NCBI RefSeq assembly: GCF_004167665.1
Contig: NZ_SEWE01000018.1
Coordinates: 1-64,000 of the forward strand
From: Hymenobacter persicinus
Lineage (GTDB): Bacteria > Bacteroidota > Bacteroidia > Cytophagales > Hymenobacteraceae
Direction of reading: 5' to 3'
Length of the DNA: 64,000 nt
The position numbers and the translations under genes were made by a program. Positions 55,159-64,000 of this stretch are shown in pieces (position 1 is the stretch's first letter; the number at the start of each line of letters is the position of its first letter). The notes below the pieces were generated by a model. It ran no database searches. It saw only the letters and a list, made by a program, of their open reading frames with translations, and was not told the origin of the DNA.

Positions 55159-55416
55159 ATGCGCAGAACGAAAACGACCAAGCTTCCTTTTCCCCTCCCC
55201 GTACAGCAGTATGCCCGCTGCGTGGACGCCACCCGGCGCCCCGCTGACCACATCGGCGACTGGCCCGCCCAGGGTCAGGTCTACCCCATCGAATACCGCC
55301 GCAACGCCCGCACCGGCGACTCCCAGATTCACGTGCTGGGTTTCTACGCCGAGCGGCCCTACGGGGCCTTTGCAACCCGGCGCTTCGAGCCGGTGGTAGA
55401 AGTGTGGCTCAACTAG
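55159..55416 (+). CDS. Small basic hypothetical protein divergent from umuD
   Basis: I do not recognise this 85-residue protein. It is rich in Arg and aromatic residues (RRTKTTKLPFPLPVQQYARC, GQVYPIEYRRNARTGDSQIH, VLGFYAERPYGAFATRRF) and beta-strand-like, without a signal peptide. The ATG at 55159 directly follows a TATTTTTG box (55148-55155), so the mRNA is probably leaderless. The shared 224-base region with umuD holds two palindromes. A role in DNA-damage response is suggested only by position. Followed by a T-tailed hairpin. Confidence 0.55.
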   Translation: MRRTKTTKLPFPLPVQQYARCVDATRRPADHIGDWPAQGQVYPIEYRRNARTGDSQIHVLGFYAERPYGAFATRRFEPVVEVWLN

Positions 55417-55454
55417 CCTAGCGCGCGGAGAGTTCTTTCGTCAACCTCTTCAGC

Positions 55455-55497
55455 CCGGCTGCCAGCCGCCCTCGGGGCGTCGGCAGCCGGTTTTTTT
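55455..55497 (+). terminator. Terminator of the gene at 55159
   Basis: CCGGCTGCC (55455-55463) pairs exactly with GGCAGCCGG (55482-55490), followed by seven T residues. Confidence 0.88.
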
Positions 55498-55525
55498 ATG
55501 GCCAGTCCCGGCTTAAGACGACACT

Positions 55526-56215
55526 CTAGCGGCCGTACTGGTAGAAGATTCCCGAATCCATCGGGGTCCAGAGGCTGGCCTTCTGCCCACTGACTTTCAG
55601 GGCGTCGTTGGCCCAGGTGTTGCAGGTGTAAAACAGGTTGTAGGTGCGCCGGGCCTCGTAAAACGTATCGTTGAGGCCATAGTTGTGGCCTTGGATGTGC
55701 TGCACCCGGCCGGCCGCGTCGTAGTCGAAGCTACCCTTGATATAATTGATCAGCCGGGCGTATTCGGCGGCGGAAAGAAAGATTTTCACGCAGTCCGGAC
55801 CTTCGTTGGGCTGGTGGTGGTAGGTGGTGTGCATGGCCGAGGTGCCGAGCCAGAACATGGCCTTGAATGCCGTGCTGGCCTTGAGTTGGGACCAGGTGGG
55901 CGTGTCGAGGTAGAAGCCCTTGTCGCCCCAGCCGAAGCCGATGTAGCGCATGGTGGTATCGGCCGCGGGCGTGTCGGCGTAGGGCACCAGCTCGCTCCAG
56001 TCGACCTGGGCCGTGCGCACGGGCAGCACAATGTCGGTATGCACCCCGTTGGAGAGAATGTACGCCTCGATGTCGTTGGGCCGGGGCCGGCTGCGGCTAC
56101 CAACCGGAATACGTGACAGACCAAATGCGGCAGCTCCGTACACGGCCACCGCGCTTACCACTCCTCCTACCGCGTAGGCGGCTCCTTTGGCTATTTTTCG
56201 CAGCATAGTTTGCAT
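55526..56215 (-). CDS. TIGR02117/DUF2459-family protein
   Basis: The 229-residue protein has an N-terminal hydrophobic helix (GAAYAVGGVVSAVAVYGAAA) and then a domain with ILSNGVHTDIVLPVRT, YIGFGWGDKGFYLDTPTW, HTTYHHQPNEGPDCVKIFLS and YNLFYTCNTWANDALK. The Cys and His positions in TYHHQP and YTCNTWAN are those of the DUF2459 (TIGR02117) family, which resembles NlpC/P60-type papain-fold enzymes but has no proven activity. The helix would be a signal anchor, placing the domain in the periplasm. Single gene, minus strand. Confidence 0.82.
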   Translation of the reverse strand: MQTMLRKIAKGAAYAVGGVVSAVAVYGAAAFGLSRIPVGSRSRPRPNDIEAYILSNGVHTDIVLPVRTAQVDWSELVPYADTPAADTTMRYIGFGWGDKGFYLDTPTWSQLKASTAFKAMFWLGTSAMHTTYHHQPNEGPDCVKIFLSAAEYARLINYIKGSFDYDAAGRVQHIQGHNYGLNDTFYEARRTYNLFYTCNTWANDALKVSGQKASLWTPMDSGIFYQYGR

Positions 56216-56333
56216 AAATACCGTCGGGCTTTCCGCCCGAAACTAGCCCTCATACGGATTTTGGCAAAGAAGGCCGGCTTCGCGGCGGCTCAGCGGCCAG
56301 CCGGGGCGCAGACCGGACGACCAACTAAGCGGC

Positions 56334-59165
56334 TCAACTGCCCCGCTTGAGCAGCAGCCCTAGCCCCACGCCGGCCAGCAGCAGCAGCAGGGCTCCTTCG
56401 TCGATGGGCACTTCAGTGGTTTTCTCGTCCAGGTCCAGGGCGGCGTTGGCGTCGAGAACCTGCTCCTGCTTACGGCTGAGGGCGGCTTTCTGGGCGTCGT
56501 TTTCCAGGGCCAGATAGGCCGTGAACGGCGTCATGATGCGGGAGCGGAAGCTGGCCCGGATGAAGGGCACCCGCTCGGCCTCCGTGACTTCGGGGTGCAG
56601 CGTCTGCCACTGTTCCTGCCCGCGCAGCAGCAGCCCGGTTTGCCAGCGGCCAGCTGCTACGTTGCCGACCGGCAAGGCGGGCTGCCGCCCGGGGTTCAGC
56701 ACTACCTCGGCCGCGTCGGTATCGGGCAGGTAGGCCTGGGCCTGGCGGGCATTGGGCCAGGCCCGCACGGCTGTCGGCGCAAGCAGCGGCGGGTTGTCGG
56801 ACAGCGAAATTCCGGGCTCGTGGCGCAGAGAGTGGGCCGCTAGGCTCCCGTCGGCGGCCAGCACGTAAAAGGCGTCGCTTTCGGGGTAGGCGCTGCTCAG
56901 ATCGGCAAAGTCGGTGGGCAGAATAGCCTGCGGCAGCGTGTCGGTGACGACGACCAGCACCGGGTAGGTGGGCGCAGGGTTTTGCCGGGCCGCCACCAAG
57001 GTCTGACGAATGGCCCGGTCCAGGTAGAACCCGCCCTGGTTCGGGGCCGCGTCCAGCTGCTGCTGCCAGTCGGCCCCGGCGGGCAAAGGCGTAGCGTAAG
57101 AGTTGACCAGGCTAAAGCGGGGCGAACCAACGGCGCTGGTTTGCTGCAATACCGTCAGCACCCGCTGCTTGAAGTCTGCTTTCTGCGCGGCTTTGCCAGC
57201 CGACACGTCGAGCAGAAAGTGGTAGTAGGGCTTACGCTGCACCAGGGGCAGACTTTTTTTGGCGGCGCCGCTCACGTAGGCCACTTCCCGGCCGGGCGTG
57301 GCAACGGGCGCAGTGGGCCGGGCCTGGGTGGTGTCGCCGAGCACGGTGCGCTGCCCGTCCACGGTCAGCACAAACGGCTCCTTGTGCAGCAATTGTACGC
57401 CGGTGCGGCGCACTTCCCCGCCATTCACGGGGTACACTTTCAACGATACCGCGTTGGGCCCCGCGTAAGTCAACAGGCCCGGGTCGCGGTAGCTGTTCTC
57501 ATTCACAATCTGGGCAAAAACCCAGGCGGCAGTCTTTTGCTCGGCCAGAATACCCTGCTCCCGCCGCCGGCCAATATTGAGGTAGTAGTCGCCGACCCAG
57601 CAGCCGGGCGGCAGGGCCAGCGTGGTCACGTACTCGGTCCCGCGCTGGCTAGGGTTGCGGTTGGCCACGTCCAGATTCACCCAGCTCACCCAGGCCTGCT
57701 GCCGGGCGTCGAAGGTACTGGTGCTGCTCAGGCGCTGCAGCTGCACCGCCGTGGACGGCAGCGGGGGCGTCCAGCCGCGGCGCACCCAGGGGTCGGGCTG
57801 CATCCGGCCCAGAAATACTCGCTCGAGCGTGGTGATTTTGGCGTCCGAAAGCGTGAGGTTGTCGAGCACCAGCCAGTTGAAGTACGTGGACAGATACGGC
57901 ACCTGGGAGGTGGCGAAGAAGTCGTTGCGGCGTTCCTTGTGCTGCTTGACTACCTGCAGGGTCTGGCCTAGGGCCTCGGCGTCGAGGTGGTAGGTTTCGG
58001 CGTAATCAGGGCTGTAGACGTAGTCGAGGGCTCTGTGCAGGGTGGCCCGCTCGTGCAGGTAGGCGGCCGTCACGTAGAGCGGCAGCACGGCCCAGCCCGC
58101 CAGGAAGGCGCCCGTCAGCACCCGCGCCGAGTAATAAGCCCGCAGCGCGTCGTAGTCCGTGGTCAGCTCCCGCAGGTGCACCATCATGAGCAGCAGCGGG
58201 GCCAGCATCAGAAAACCCAGCCCGATAAGAATGATGGCTACCACCGCCAGGGGCAGAAAGGGCAGAAACACCACGAAGAAGTAGCACGTGTAGCCAAACA
58301 GCGCGCTGCGGCCCACGAACTGCGCCAGCCTCCAAGACGGCCGGGCGCTGTTGGGCAGGCACAGCAGCAGGGCATTCAGGGCGGCCAGGGCGTAAAACCA
58401 GGGGCTGGTGAAGTTGCCGAAGATGCCCTGCTCATCATGGGTGAGCCGGCCCAGGTGGCCGTTGTTGACGGCCAGCCCCAGCAGGGGCAGCACCAGGCTG
58501 ACCAGGATTTTCCACAGCAGGCCCAACTCGCCCCAGCCAGCCTCCCGCCGCATCCCGATGATGTAGGCGGCCCGGGTCAGGAAAAACAGAAAGCTCAGCA
58601 GGCCCCCCATATACAGCAGGCCCCACAGCCGCCCCCAGAACGACTCCGAGCCCGCAGCCAAAGAGGACGTCGGCAGCTGAATCAGCACAAACCAAAGCAC
58701 GGGCACCGCGAAAGCCAGGCTGAAGTTCAGGCCCGTGGACTGAGGCTGGTCTTCGGGCGTGACGGCCGCAATGAGCACGAACATGGCGTGGGCCAGCGTG
58801 GGCATCAGCAGGGTAAACAGGTAGAGCAACGGCGGCGTGGGCACCATCCAGTCGGGCACCACCCGGGGCTGAATATCGTCGGCGTAGCTGAAGGCAATGA
58901 AGACGACCACCACGTAGGCCAGCAGCGCCCCCATCCCGTAGCCGACGCCCAGCAGCTCACCCCGCCGGCGCTGCCAGAGGCCGTAGTTGAGCGCCAGCGC
59001 CGCCAGCACCACCAAGCCCAGCCCCAGCCGTTGCCAGACGAGCACGCTGGCCGGGGGCAGCAGGGTATGAATGATATTGAACTGGGCCAGGCACAGAGCT
59101 AGCAGCGCCAGGGTGGGGAGCGTGTTGAGCAGAATAATCCACTTGGGATGCAGGAGCTTGCGCAT
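56334..59165 (-). CDS. MSEP-CTERM/XrtN-system-type polytopic membrane protein with VIT-like domain
   Basis: The 943-residue protein has about ten hydrophobic helices in its first 400 residues, opening MRKLLHPKWIILLNTLPTLA. The NPKW/HPKW-INTLP start is that of the Bacteroidota MSEP-CTERM protein family. Residues about 520-640 read like a VIT domain (AWVFAQIVNENSYRDPGLLT, VSLKVYPVNGGEVRRTGV). A von-Willebrand-A-like part follows with LLDVSAG in place of DxSxG. The C-terminus from residue 919 (VPIDEGALLLLLAGVGLG) ends LLKRGS. This motif-helix-basic pattern is like an exosortase sorting tail. No exosortase gene is in the window. A minus-strand promoter TTTG-N21-TACGTTTG (59227-59259) precedes it. 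Confidence 0.78.
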   Translation of the reverse strand: MRKLLHPKWIILLNTLPTLALLALCLAQFNIIHTLLPPASVLVWQRLGLGLVVLAALALNYGLWQRRRGELLGVGYGMGALLAYVVVVFIAFSYADDIQPRVVPDWMVPTPPLLYLFTLLMPTLAHAMFVLIAAVTPEDQPQSTGLNFSLAFAVPVLWFVLIQLPTSSLAAGSESFWGRLWGLLYMGGLLSFLFFLTRAAYIIGMRREAGWGELGLLWKILVSLVLPLLGLAVNNGHLGRLTHDEQGIFGNFTSPWFYALAALNALLLCLPNSARPSWRLAQFVGRSALFGYTCYFFVVFLPFLPLAVVAIILIGLGFLMLAPLLLMMVHLRELTTDYDALRAYYSARVLTGAFLAGWAVLPLYVTAAYLHERATLHRALDYVYSPDYAETYHLDAEALGQTLQVVKQHKERRNDFFATSQVPYLSTYFNWLVLDNLTLSDAKITTLERVFLGRMQPDPWVRRGWTPPLPSTAVQLQRLSSTSTFDARQQAWVSWVNLDVANRNPSQRGTEYVTTLALPPGCWVGDYYLNIGRRREQGILAEQKTAAWVFAQIVNENSYRDPGLLTYAGPNAVSLKVYPVNGGEVRRTGVQLLHKEPFVLTVDGQRTVLGDTTQARPTAPVATPGREVAYVSGAAKKSLPLVQRKPYYHFLLDVSAGKAAQKADFKQRVLTVLQQTSAVGSPRFSLVNSYATPLPAGADWQQQLDAAPNQGGFYLDRAIRQTLVAARQNPAPTYPVLVVVTDTLPQAILPTDFADLSSAYPESDAFYVLAADGSLAAHSLRHEPGISLSDNPPLLAPTAVRAWPNARQAQAYLPDTDAAEVVLNPGRQPALPVGNVAAGRWQTGLLLRGQEQWQTLHPEVTEAERVPFIRASFRSRIMTPFTAYLALENDAQKAALSRKQEQVLDANAALDLDEKTTEVPIDEGALLLLLAGVGLGLLLKRGS

Positions 59166-59226
59166 AAGGAACGGGCAGAAAAGGATACACTCAGTCGTCG
59201 CCGCCCAGCGTCAGGCGGAAGCGCAG

Positions 59227-59259
59227 CAAACGTATATCAAAAGAACTTTGAGTTACAAA
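59227..59259 (-). promoter_or_regulatory. Promoter TTTG-N21-TACGTTTG
   Basis: On the minus strand TTTG (59256-59259) and an exact TAnnTTTG match (59227-59234) are 21 bases apart. The gene's ATG is 61 bases downstream. Confidence 0.65.
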
Positions 59260-59380
59260 GTTTATTTTCACAACTACTCAGCACGCTTCATTTGTCCTTT
59301 CTTTCTGCTTGTACTTCCTACTCCCAACTGCTCCACGGCCAGGCCCTGAGCGTTTTGCTCCGCCAACCACTGCCCGGCTG

Positions 59381-60352
59381 TTAGTCTCCCAATAGATCTA
59401 CTGTAAGATTTATCCCCTTCCGGTTTCCCTCACTAAAAGAACTGTAGCTGATCTTCACATGATAGTCGGCTGCTACGGGCTGGCCGTTGGTCGTCTGGGG
59501 CAACCAGTCGGCCGGCAGCAGGTTCAAGGCGCCGACCACCAAAGCCTGGTACTTCGCGTCCTTGGTCGAGGCTGGCGGCGTCACTGAACCTACCTGCATT
59601 TGATGGCCACTCGGATCGATAGACAGTGCAAATTCAGCGCTGCCTATCGGCAGGATTCGCGTTGGCATTTTCAGCTTCAGCGCTTCTAGGATTTCCTTGA
59701 GCAGCTGAGACTTACCACCCACGTACAGCAACGGATGGTTCAGTGCGGCAGATTCGCCACTAAACTGCCGGCTGGAGTCCTGCCGCCAGTACAGCAGTTG
59801 ATTAGCAGAATGGTTGACTTTCTGAATCGTTACGCCGTGGTGGTCATAATACGTCCACAGACCTACCCGCCGACCAGCGGCATATACTCCCTTAGCCTGT
59901 AGTACGGCGGTAGAGTCGTCAAGATTTATGCTGAAGCCGTCCTTGCGATTAGTGCCGTTGGGCGTTGCGACCCGAACCAAACTTTTAGGTGCTTTGAGAT
60001 GATGATAGTACAGCCATTGTCCTTCCTGCAGACCCGCGTGGTAGCTACCTCGGCTGCGCAGCTTATTCCACGGATACGATTCGTAAAAAGTACTCCACTC
60101 TCCTTCGGGCAAGCCTAGTTCGTAGTTGCCGGCAACCAAAACTGTCAGTACCGAAAAGGGGCTAGCTGGGCGGTACTTAACGTAGGAACCCTGCCGAATT
60201 GAACCGTCCGTGGTCAGCACGTTGAACTCCTCCACCGTATTGAGGTCGTTATGTACCACTTTGGGCTTGGTCGCTACCTGAGCGGCCGCTTCCCCAGCGG
60301 CCAGGGCCGCAAGCGCCAGCAAACCGGATAGCCTAAATATTCTAAGTTTCAT
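59381..60352 (-). CDS. Secreted MORN-like (YwqK-type) repeat protein
   Basis: The 323-residue protein has a signal peptide (GLLALAALAAGEAAAQ). The first 200 residues hold four repeats of the type GNYELGLPEGEWSTFYES, GSYHAGLQEGQWLYYHHL, GVYAAGRRVGLWTYYDHHG, that is G-x-Y-x-x-G-x-x-x-G-x-W. This MORN/YwqK pattern occurs in toxin-antitoxin-like and surface proteins. The C-terminal 120 residues are a different domain with LLKEILEALKLKMPTRILPI and ADYHVKISYSSF. Codon use looks lower in GC than neighbours, which may indicate later acquisition. Function unknown. Confidence 0.7.
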   Translation of the reverse strand: MKLRIFRLSGLLALAALAAGEAAAQVATKPKVVHNDLNTVEEFNVLTTDGSIRQGSYVKYRPASPFSVLTVLVAGNYELGLPEGEWSTFYESYPWNKLRSRGSYHAGLQEGQWLYYHHLKAPKSLVRVATPNGTNRKDGFSINLDDSTAVLQAKGVYAAGRRVGLWTYYDHHGVTIQKVNHSANQLLYWRQDSSRQFSGESAALNHPLLYVGGKSQLLKEILEALKLKMPTRILPIGSAEFALSIDPSGHQMQVGSVTPPASTKDAKYQALVVGALNLLPADWLPQTTNGQPVAADYHVKISYSSFSEGNRKGINLTVDLLGD

Positions 60353-60378
60353 GCGTTCTTAACGCTACATAAAGTGAT

Positions 60379-60416
60379 AAAAAACGGCCGCCCCAGAAAC
60401 TGGAGCGGCCGTTTTA
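60379..60416 (-). terminator. Terminator of the aconitase gene
   Basis: AAAACGGCCGCCCCAG pairs, with one mismatch, to CTGGAGCGGCCGTTTT. It can serve both strands. Confidence 0.88.
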
Positions 60417-60445
60417 GTGATTTTATATCAGAATCAGCGCGGCGC

Positions 60446-62725
60446 TTAGAGCGTCTGGCCGGCTTCCTTCATCCGGATCAGGTTCAGGGCCGAACCGGCT
60501 TTGAACCACTCAATCTGGCCTTCGTTGTAGGTGTGATTGAGCGTGATGAGGTCCGTGTCGCCGTCGGCGTGGTGCAGGCGGGCCTGCAGCGGAACGCCGG
60601 GGGCAAACGTGGTCAGGCCGATGATGTCGATGATATCGTCCTCTTCGATCAGGTCGTAATCGGCCTTGTTGGCGAAGGTGAGGCCGAGCATGCCCTGCTT
60701 CTTGAGGTTGGTTTCGTGAATCCGCGCAAAGCTCTTCACGATGATGGCGCGCACGCCCAGGTGGCGGGGCTCCATGGCGGCGTGCTCCCGCGAGGAACCT
60801 TCCCCGTAGTTCTCATCCCCTACCACGACCGAGCCGATGCCCTGGCCTTTGTAGTTGCGCGCTACCTGGGGTACCGTGTTGTACGGCGTGCCCTGGGTCA
60901 TGCCATCCTTCACCGAGTTAGCCTCGCCGTTGAAGGCGTTGGTGGCCCCGATGAGCATGTTGTTGGAGATGTTGTCGAGGTGGCCGCGGTACTTCAGCCA
61001 CGGGCCGGCCATCGAAATGTGGTCGGTGGTGCACTTGCCCTGAGCCTTGATGAGCAGACGCAGACCCATCAGGTCGGTGCCTTCCCAGGGCTTGAAGGGC
61101 TCGAGCAGCTGCAGACGGTCGGAAGTTTCCGACACGAGTACCTGCACCGCGCTGCTGTCGGCGGCGGGAGCCTGGTAGCCGGCATCCTCCACGGCGAAGC
61201 CGCGGGGCGGCATTTCCACGCCCTGGGGCTCGTCGAGCTTCACGGGGCCGTTCTTGCCGGGCAGCGTGTCGGTCAGCGGGTTGAAGGTCAGGTCGCCGGC
61301 AATGGCAAAGGCCGTCACAATTTCGGGCGAGGCCACGAAGGCGTGGGTGTTCGGGTTGCCGTCGTTGCGCTTGGCGAAGTTGCGGTTGAACGAGGTGATA
61401 ATCGAGTTGCGACGCTTGGGGTCGTCGGTGTGGCGGGCCCACTGGCCGATGCACGGACCGCAGGCATTGGCCAGCACCACGCCGCCCATCTGGGCGAAGG
61501 TGTCGAGCAGCCCGTCGCGCTCCACGGTGTAGCGCACCAGCTCCGAGCCGGGCGTCACGGTGAACTCAGCGTTAACGGTCAAACCTTTCGTTACGGCCTG
61601 CTCCGCAATGGAAGCGGCGCGGGTGATGTCCTCGTACGAAGAGTTGGTGCACGAGCCAATCAAACCTACTTCCAGCTTCTCGGGCCAGCCATGCTCCTTA
61701 ACGGCGGCGGCAAACTGCGAAATCGGCCAGGCGGCGTCCGGGGTGAACGGACCGTTCACGTAGGGCTCCAACGTGTTCAGGTCGATTTCGATGAGCTGGT
61801 CGTAGTACTTGGCGGGGTCAGCGTATACCTCGTCGTCGGCGCGCAGGTGGTGGGCTACGGCGGCGGCAGCCTCGGCAATGTCGGCCCGGCTGGTGCCGCG
61901 CAGATAGTCACCCATCTTCTCGTCGTAGCTGAACACCGAGGTGGTAGCTCCGATTTCGGCGCCCATGTTGCAGATGGTGCCTTTGCCGGTGGCCGAGAGG
62001 CTGTTGGCGCCCTCGCCGAAGTATTCTACAATAGCGCCGGTACCGCCTTTCACGGTCAGGATGCCGGCCACGCGCAGAATTACGTCTTTAGCGGAAGTCC
62101 AGCCGTTCATCTTGCCGGTCAGCTTCACGCCGATAACTTTCGGGAATTTCAGTTCCCAGGCCATGCCGGCCATTACGTCCACGGCATCCGCGCCACCGAC
62201 GCCGATGGCAATCATGCCCAGGCCGCCCGCGTTGGGGGTGTGGGAGTCGGTGCCAATCATCATACCGCCGGGGAAGGCGTAGTTTTCGAGCACCACCTGG
62301 TGAATGATACCGGCGCCGGGCTTCCAGAAGCCGATGCCGTACTTATTGGAAACCGAAGCCAGGAAGTCATAGACCTCACGGTTTTCGTCGTTGGCCACGG
62401 CCAAGTCCTCGTTGGCACCGTCGCGGGCCTGAATGAGGTGGTCGCAGTGCACGGTGCTGGGCACGGCAGCCTGGGTTTTACCAGCCTGCATAAATTGCAA
62501 CAGGGCCATCTGGGCGGTGGCATCCTGCATTGCGACGCGGTCGGGGGCAAAATCGACGTAGGAAACGCCCCGCTCGAAGGACTGAGTGACAGTGCCGCCG
62601 TACAAGTGGGCGTACAGAATTTTCTCGGTCAGCGTGAGCGGGCGGCCAACAGCAGCACGGGCAGCTTCAATACGCTGGCCCATACCGGCATACACGGCCT
62701 GAATCATTTCTAAGTCAAACGCCAT
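60446..62725 (-). CDS. Aconitate hydratase (mitochondrial-type)
   Basis: Aconitase interconverts citrate and isocitrate in the TCA cycle with a 4Fe-4S cluster. The 759-residue protein has cluster ligands Cys359 ([10 protein letters not shown]), Cys422 and Cys425 ([10 protein letters not shown]). Active-site words include [29 protein letters not shown] and [18 protein letters not shown]. The size and the [19 protein letters not shown] region fit the mitochondrial-type aconitase common in Bacteroidota rather than the 890-residue AcnA. ATG at 62725. A consensus promoter (62774-62806) and a terminator bracket it as a single gene. Confidence 0.96.
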   Translation of the reverse strand: MAFDLEMIQAVYAGMGQRIEAARAAVGRPLTLTEKILYAHLYGGTVTQSFERGVSYVDFAPDRVAMQDATAQMALLQFMQAGKTQAAVPSTVHCDHLIQARDGANEDLAVANDENREVYDFLASVSNKYGIGFWKPGAGIIHQVVLENYAFPGGMMIGTDSHTPNAGGLGMIAIGVGGADAVDVMAGMAWELKFPKVIGVKLTGKMNGWTSAKDVILRVAGILTVKGGTGAIVEYFGEGANSLSATGKGTICNMGAEIGATTSVFSYDEKMGDYLRGTSRADIAEAAAAVAHHLRADDEVYADPAKYYDQLIEIDLNTLEPYVNGPFTPDAAWPISQFAAAVKEHGWPEKLEVGLIGSCTNSSYEDITRAASIAEQAVTKGLTVNAEFTVTPGSELVRYTVERDGLLDTFAQMGGVVLANACGPCIGQWARHTDDPKRRNSIITSFNRNFAKRNDGNPNTHAFVASPEIVTAFAIAGDLTFNPLTDTLPGKNGPVKLDEPQGVEMPPRGFAVEDAGYQAPAADSSAVQVLVSETSDRLQLLEPFKPWEGTDLMGLRLLIKAQGKCTTDHISMAGPWLKYRGHLDNISNNMLIGATNAFNGEANSVKDGMTQGTPYNTVPQVARNYKGQGIGSVVVGDENYGEGSSREHAAMEPRHLGVRAIIVKSFARIHETNLKKQGMLGLTFANKADYDLIEEDDIIDIIGLTTFAPGVPLQARLHHADGDTDLITLNHTYNEGQIEWFKAGSALNLIRMKEAGQTL

Positions 62726-62773
62726 AGTCAGAAGGGAAAAAGTGAAATAGGAAGGCTCTTACGAGTCGGTACG

Positions 62774-62806
62774 CAAATATAGGCGGCAGTCGTTGCGCTA
62801 CCCAAA
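62774..62806 (-). promoter_or_regulatory. Aconitase promoter TTTG-N21-TATATTTG
   Basis: On the minus strand TTTG (62803-62806) and an exact TAnnTTTG match (62774-62781) are 21 bases apart, 48 bases before the ATG. Confidence 0.75.
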
Positions 62807-62888
62807 ATTTATCTTGGGACACCTACTTATAGTAAACTAACCGGCCGGCTCGGTAGTTTAGCCCCGAATTACATTTTCTTTTGTGCCC

Positions 62889-64000
62889 ATGACCTACTCC
62901 CTTTCCCTGCGCCCCCTGCTGGCCGGCCTCGGCCTGACCCTGGCCCTGGGCGCCTGCCAGTCCGATAAGAAGCCCGACGCGGCCGCCACCGGCGAGGCCG
63001 CGGCCACTACGGCCGGCGTCCTCACCGACGGCACCTGGCGGGGCGTACTCAGCGCCCAGGGCCAGGAAATTCCGTTTCTGTTTGACGTGGCCACGGCCGG
63101 TGGCAAACCCACCGTGACGTTGCGCAACGGCGAAGAGCGCCTCAAGCTCGACGAAATCAGCACGGCCGGCGACTCCACCACCATCCGCCTGGGCGTGTTC
63201 GACGCGGCGCTGGTGGTGCGGGCCGACGGCGCGGATAAGCTCAAAGGCGCCTGGGTGAAGTACGACGGCAAGGAGCCCTACCGGGTGGCGTTTGCGGCCA
63301 CGAAGGGAGAGCAAAAGCTGTTTCCGGTGACTTCCGGCCAGCAGCCCGTTTCCTTCGACGGCACCTGGAACGTGACGTTCGAAGGCTCCGACGGCGAAAC
63401 CTACCCCGCCGTGGGCATCTTCAAGCAAACCGGCAACGACGTAACCGGTACCTTCCTGACCACGACCGGCGACTACCGCTACCTGGCCGGGCAAGTGGAT
63501 GGCAACAGCCTAAAGGTTAGCACCTTCGACGGCAGCCACGGCTTTTTGTTCACGGCCCGCAACGGCCCGAAAAAGCCCATCGACATCACCAAGGAATACG
63601 CCCCCAACACCCTGTTCGGCGACTTCTACTCCGGCAAGAAAGGCCACGAAACCTGGACCGCCGTGCCCGACCCCAACGCCAAGCTGCCCGACGCCAATTC
63701 GCTCACCGGCATGAAGCCCGGCCAGAAAAAGCTCGCCTTCAAGTTTCCCAGCATTATGGAAGGCGGCAGCATCTCCCCCACCGACCCCAAGTACAAGGGC
63801 AAGGTGGTGGTGCTCCAGATTCTGGGCTCGTGGTGCCCCAACTGCATGGACGAAACCAACTTCCTGGCGCCCTGGTACGAGAAGAACAAGAGCCGCGGGG
63901 TGGAAATCATCGGCCTGGGCTATGAGCGGACCGCCGACCAGCAGGTGGCCGCGCAGAAACTCAATAAGATGAAGCAGCGCATGAACATCGGCTACGATAT
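62889..64000 (+). CDS. TlpA-like thiol-disulfide lipoprotein (3' end cut by window)
   Basis: The open frame from the ATG at 62889 runs off the window after 370 codons. It has a lipobox (LALGACQS, Cys23), an Ala/Thr-rich linker, a beta-rich N-terminal domain (about 45-250, DGTWRGVLSAQGQEI; SFDGTWNVTFEGSDG) and a thioredoxin-like domain with the redox motif GSWCPNCMDE (Cys316 and Cys319). TlpA/ResA-type proteins reduce or isomerise disulfides, often in cytochrome c maturation. It would be anchored at the inner or outer membrane facing the periplasm. It diverges from the aconitase gene. Confidence 0.88.
   Translation, partial: MTYSLSLRPLLAGLGLTLALGACQSDKKPDAAATGEAAATTAGVLTDGTWRGVLSAQGQEIPFLFDVATAGGKPTVTLRNGEERLKLDEISTAGDSTTIRLGVFDAALVVRADGADKLKGAWVKYDGKEPYRVAFAATKGEQKLFPVTSGQQPVSFDGTWNVTFEGSDGETYPAVGIFKQTGNDVTGTFLTTTGDYRYLAGQVDGNSLKVSTFDGSHGFLFTARNGPKKPIDITKEYAPNTLFGDFYSGKKGHETWTAVPDPNAKLPDANSLTGMKPGQKKLAFKFPSIMEGGSISPTDPKYKGKVVVLQILGSWCPNCMDETNFLAPWYEKNKSRGVEIIGLGYERTADQQVAAQKLNKMKQRMNIGYD

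Noticed and set aside
60374..62713. Very long open frame antisense to aconitase (779 codons), and similar long antisense frames over cusA, the M50 gene and others
   Set aside because: They mirror high-GC coding sequence on the other strand. Their translations are low-complexity (His/Gly/Val-rich) with no domain, and the opposite strand holds a clear enzyme.

Overview
The window looks like chromosome of a high-GC Bacteroidota, most likely a Hymenobacter-like member of the Cytophagales. Four things point there. Five secreted proteins end in type IX secretion (T9SS) sorting domains. Several promoters match the Bacteroidota -33 TTTG / -7 TAnnTTTG consensus. Shine-Dalgarno sites are absent. Several gene architectures are typical of the group: a CusA-TolC fusion, a double Ddl, and a MSEP-CTERM/VIT membrane protein. 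I saw no rRNA, insertion sequence, CRISPR array or prophage. There are two tRNA genes and about 53 protein genes, two of them cut by the window edges.

Layout. 1-2.4 kb: end of an M1-peptidase-like gene, a seven-repeat beta-propeller protein and tRNA-Ile2(CAT). 2.4-10.2 kb: HAD phosphatase, site-2 protease and a membrane protein in one run, then pgk, a duplicated-and-fused D-Ala-D-Ala ligase and a PASTA protein. 10.3-16 kb: a T9SS cargo protein, rhodanese, and a peroxide/electrophile defence cluster (ohrR-ohr, quinone-type oxidoreductase, ABM monooxygenase, DJ-1 protein). 16-20.5 kb (minus strand): DUF6756-like protein, RecQ, a protein with an SMAQTRA motif, and a LolD-like ATPase. 20.6-25 kb: membrane-anchored GH113-like hydrolase, sucC, transglutaminase-like protein, a second Ohr/OsmC protein and tRNA-Arg(CCG).

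25-34 kb: a T9SS cargo protein, a Gln-rich secreted protein and a heavy-metal efflux locus (Cys-rich DUF6660-like protein, CusA fused to a TolC-like outer-membrane factor, CusB). 34-48.4 kb is accessory in character: ASCH-like protein, SBBP-repeat T9SS protein, EamA exporter, fasciclin, a secreted endonuclease I with Calx-beta and lamin-tail domains, small GNAT, two disordered hydrophilic proteins, a TonB-dependent receptor, a periplasmic TonB-domain protein and small unknowns. 48.4-64 kb: PaaN-like aldehyde dehydrogenase, a secreted subtilase, umuDC behind a strong palindrome, a DUF2459 protein, the MSEP-CTERM/VIT protein, a MORN-like secreted protein, aconitase, and the start of a TlpA-like lipoprotein.

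How the genes work together. Central carbon metabolism is represented by pgk, sucC and the aconitase gene. Envelope building is represented by ddl, the PASTA protein and LolD. Stress response is spread over ohrR/ohr, DJ-1, umuDC and RecQ. Surface and secreted functions dominate the rest. Most transcription units end in clear GC-rich hairpins with T-runs, many sharing an AAAAAGCCCCG stem core. Start sites were chosen from ATG position, signal peptides and promoter position, because ribosome-binding sites give little help here.
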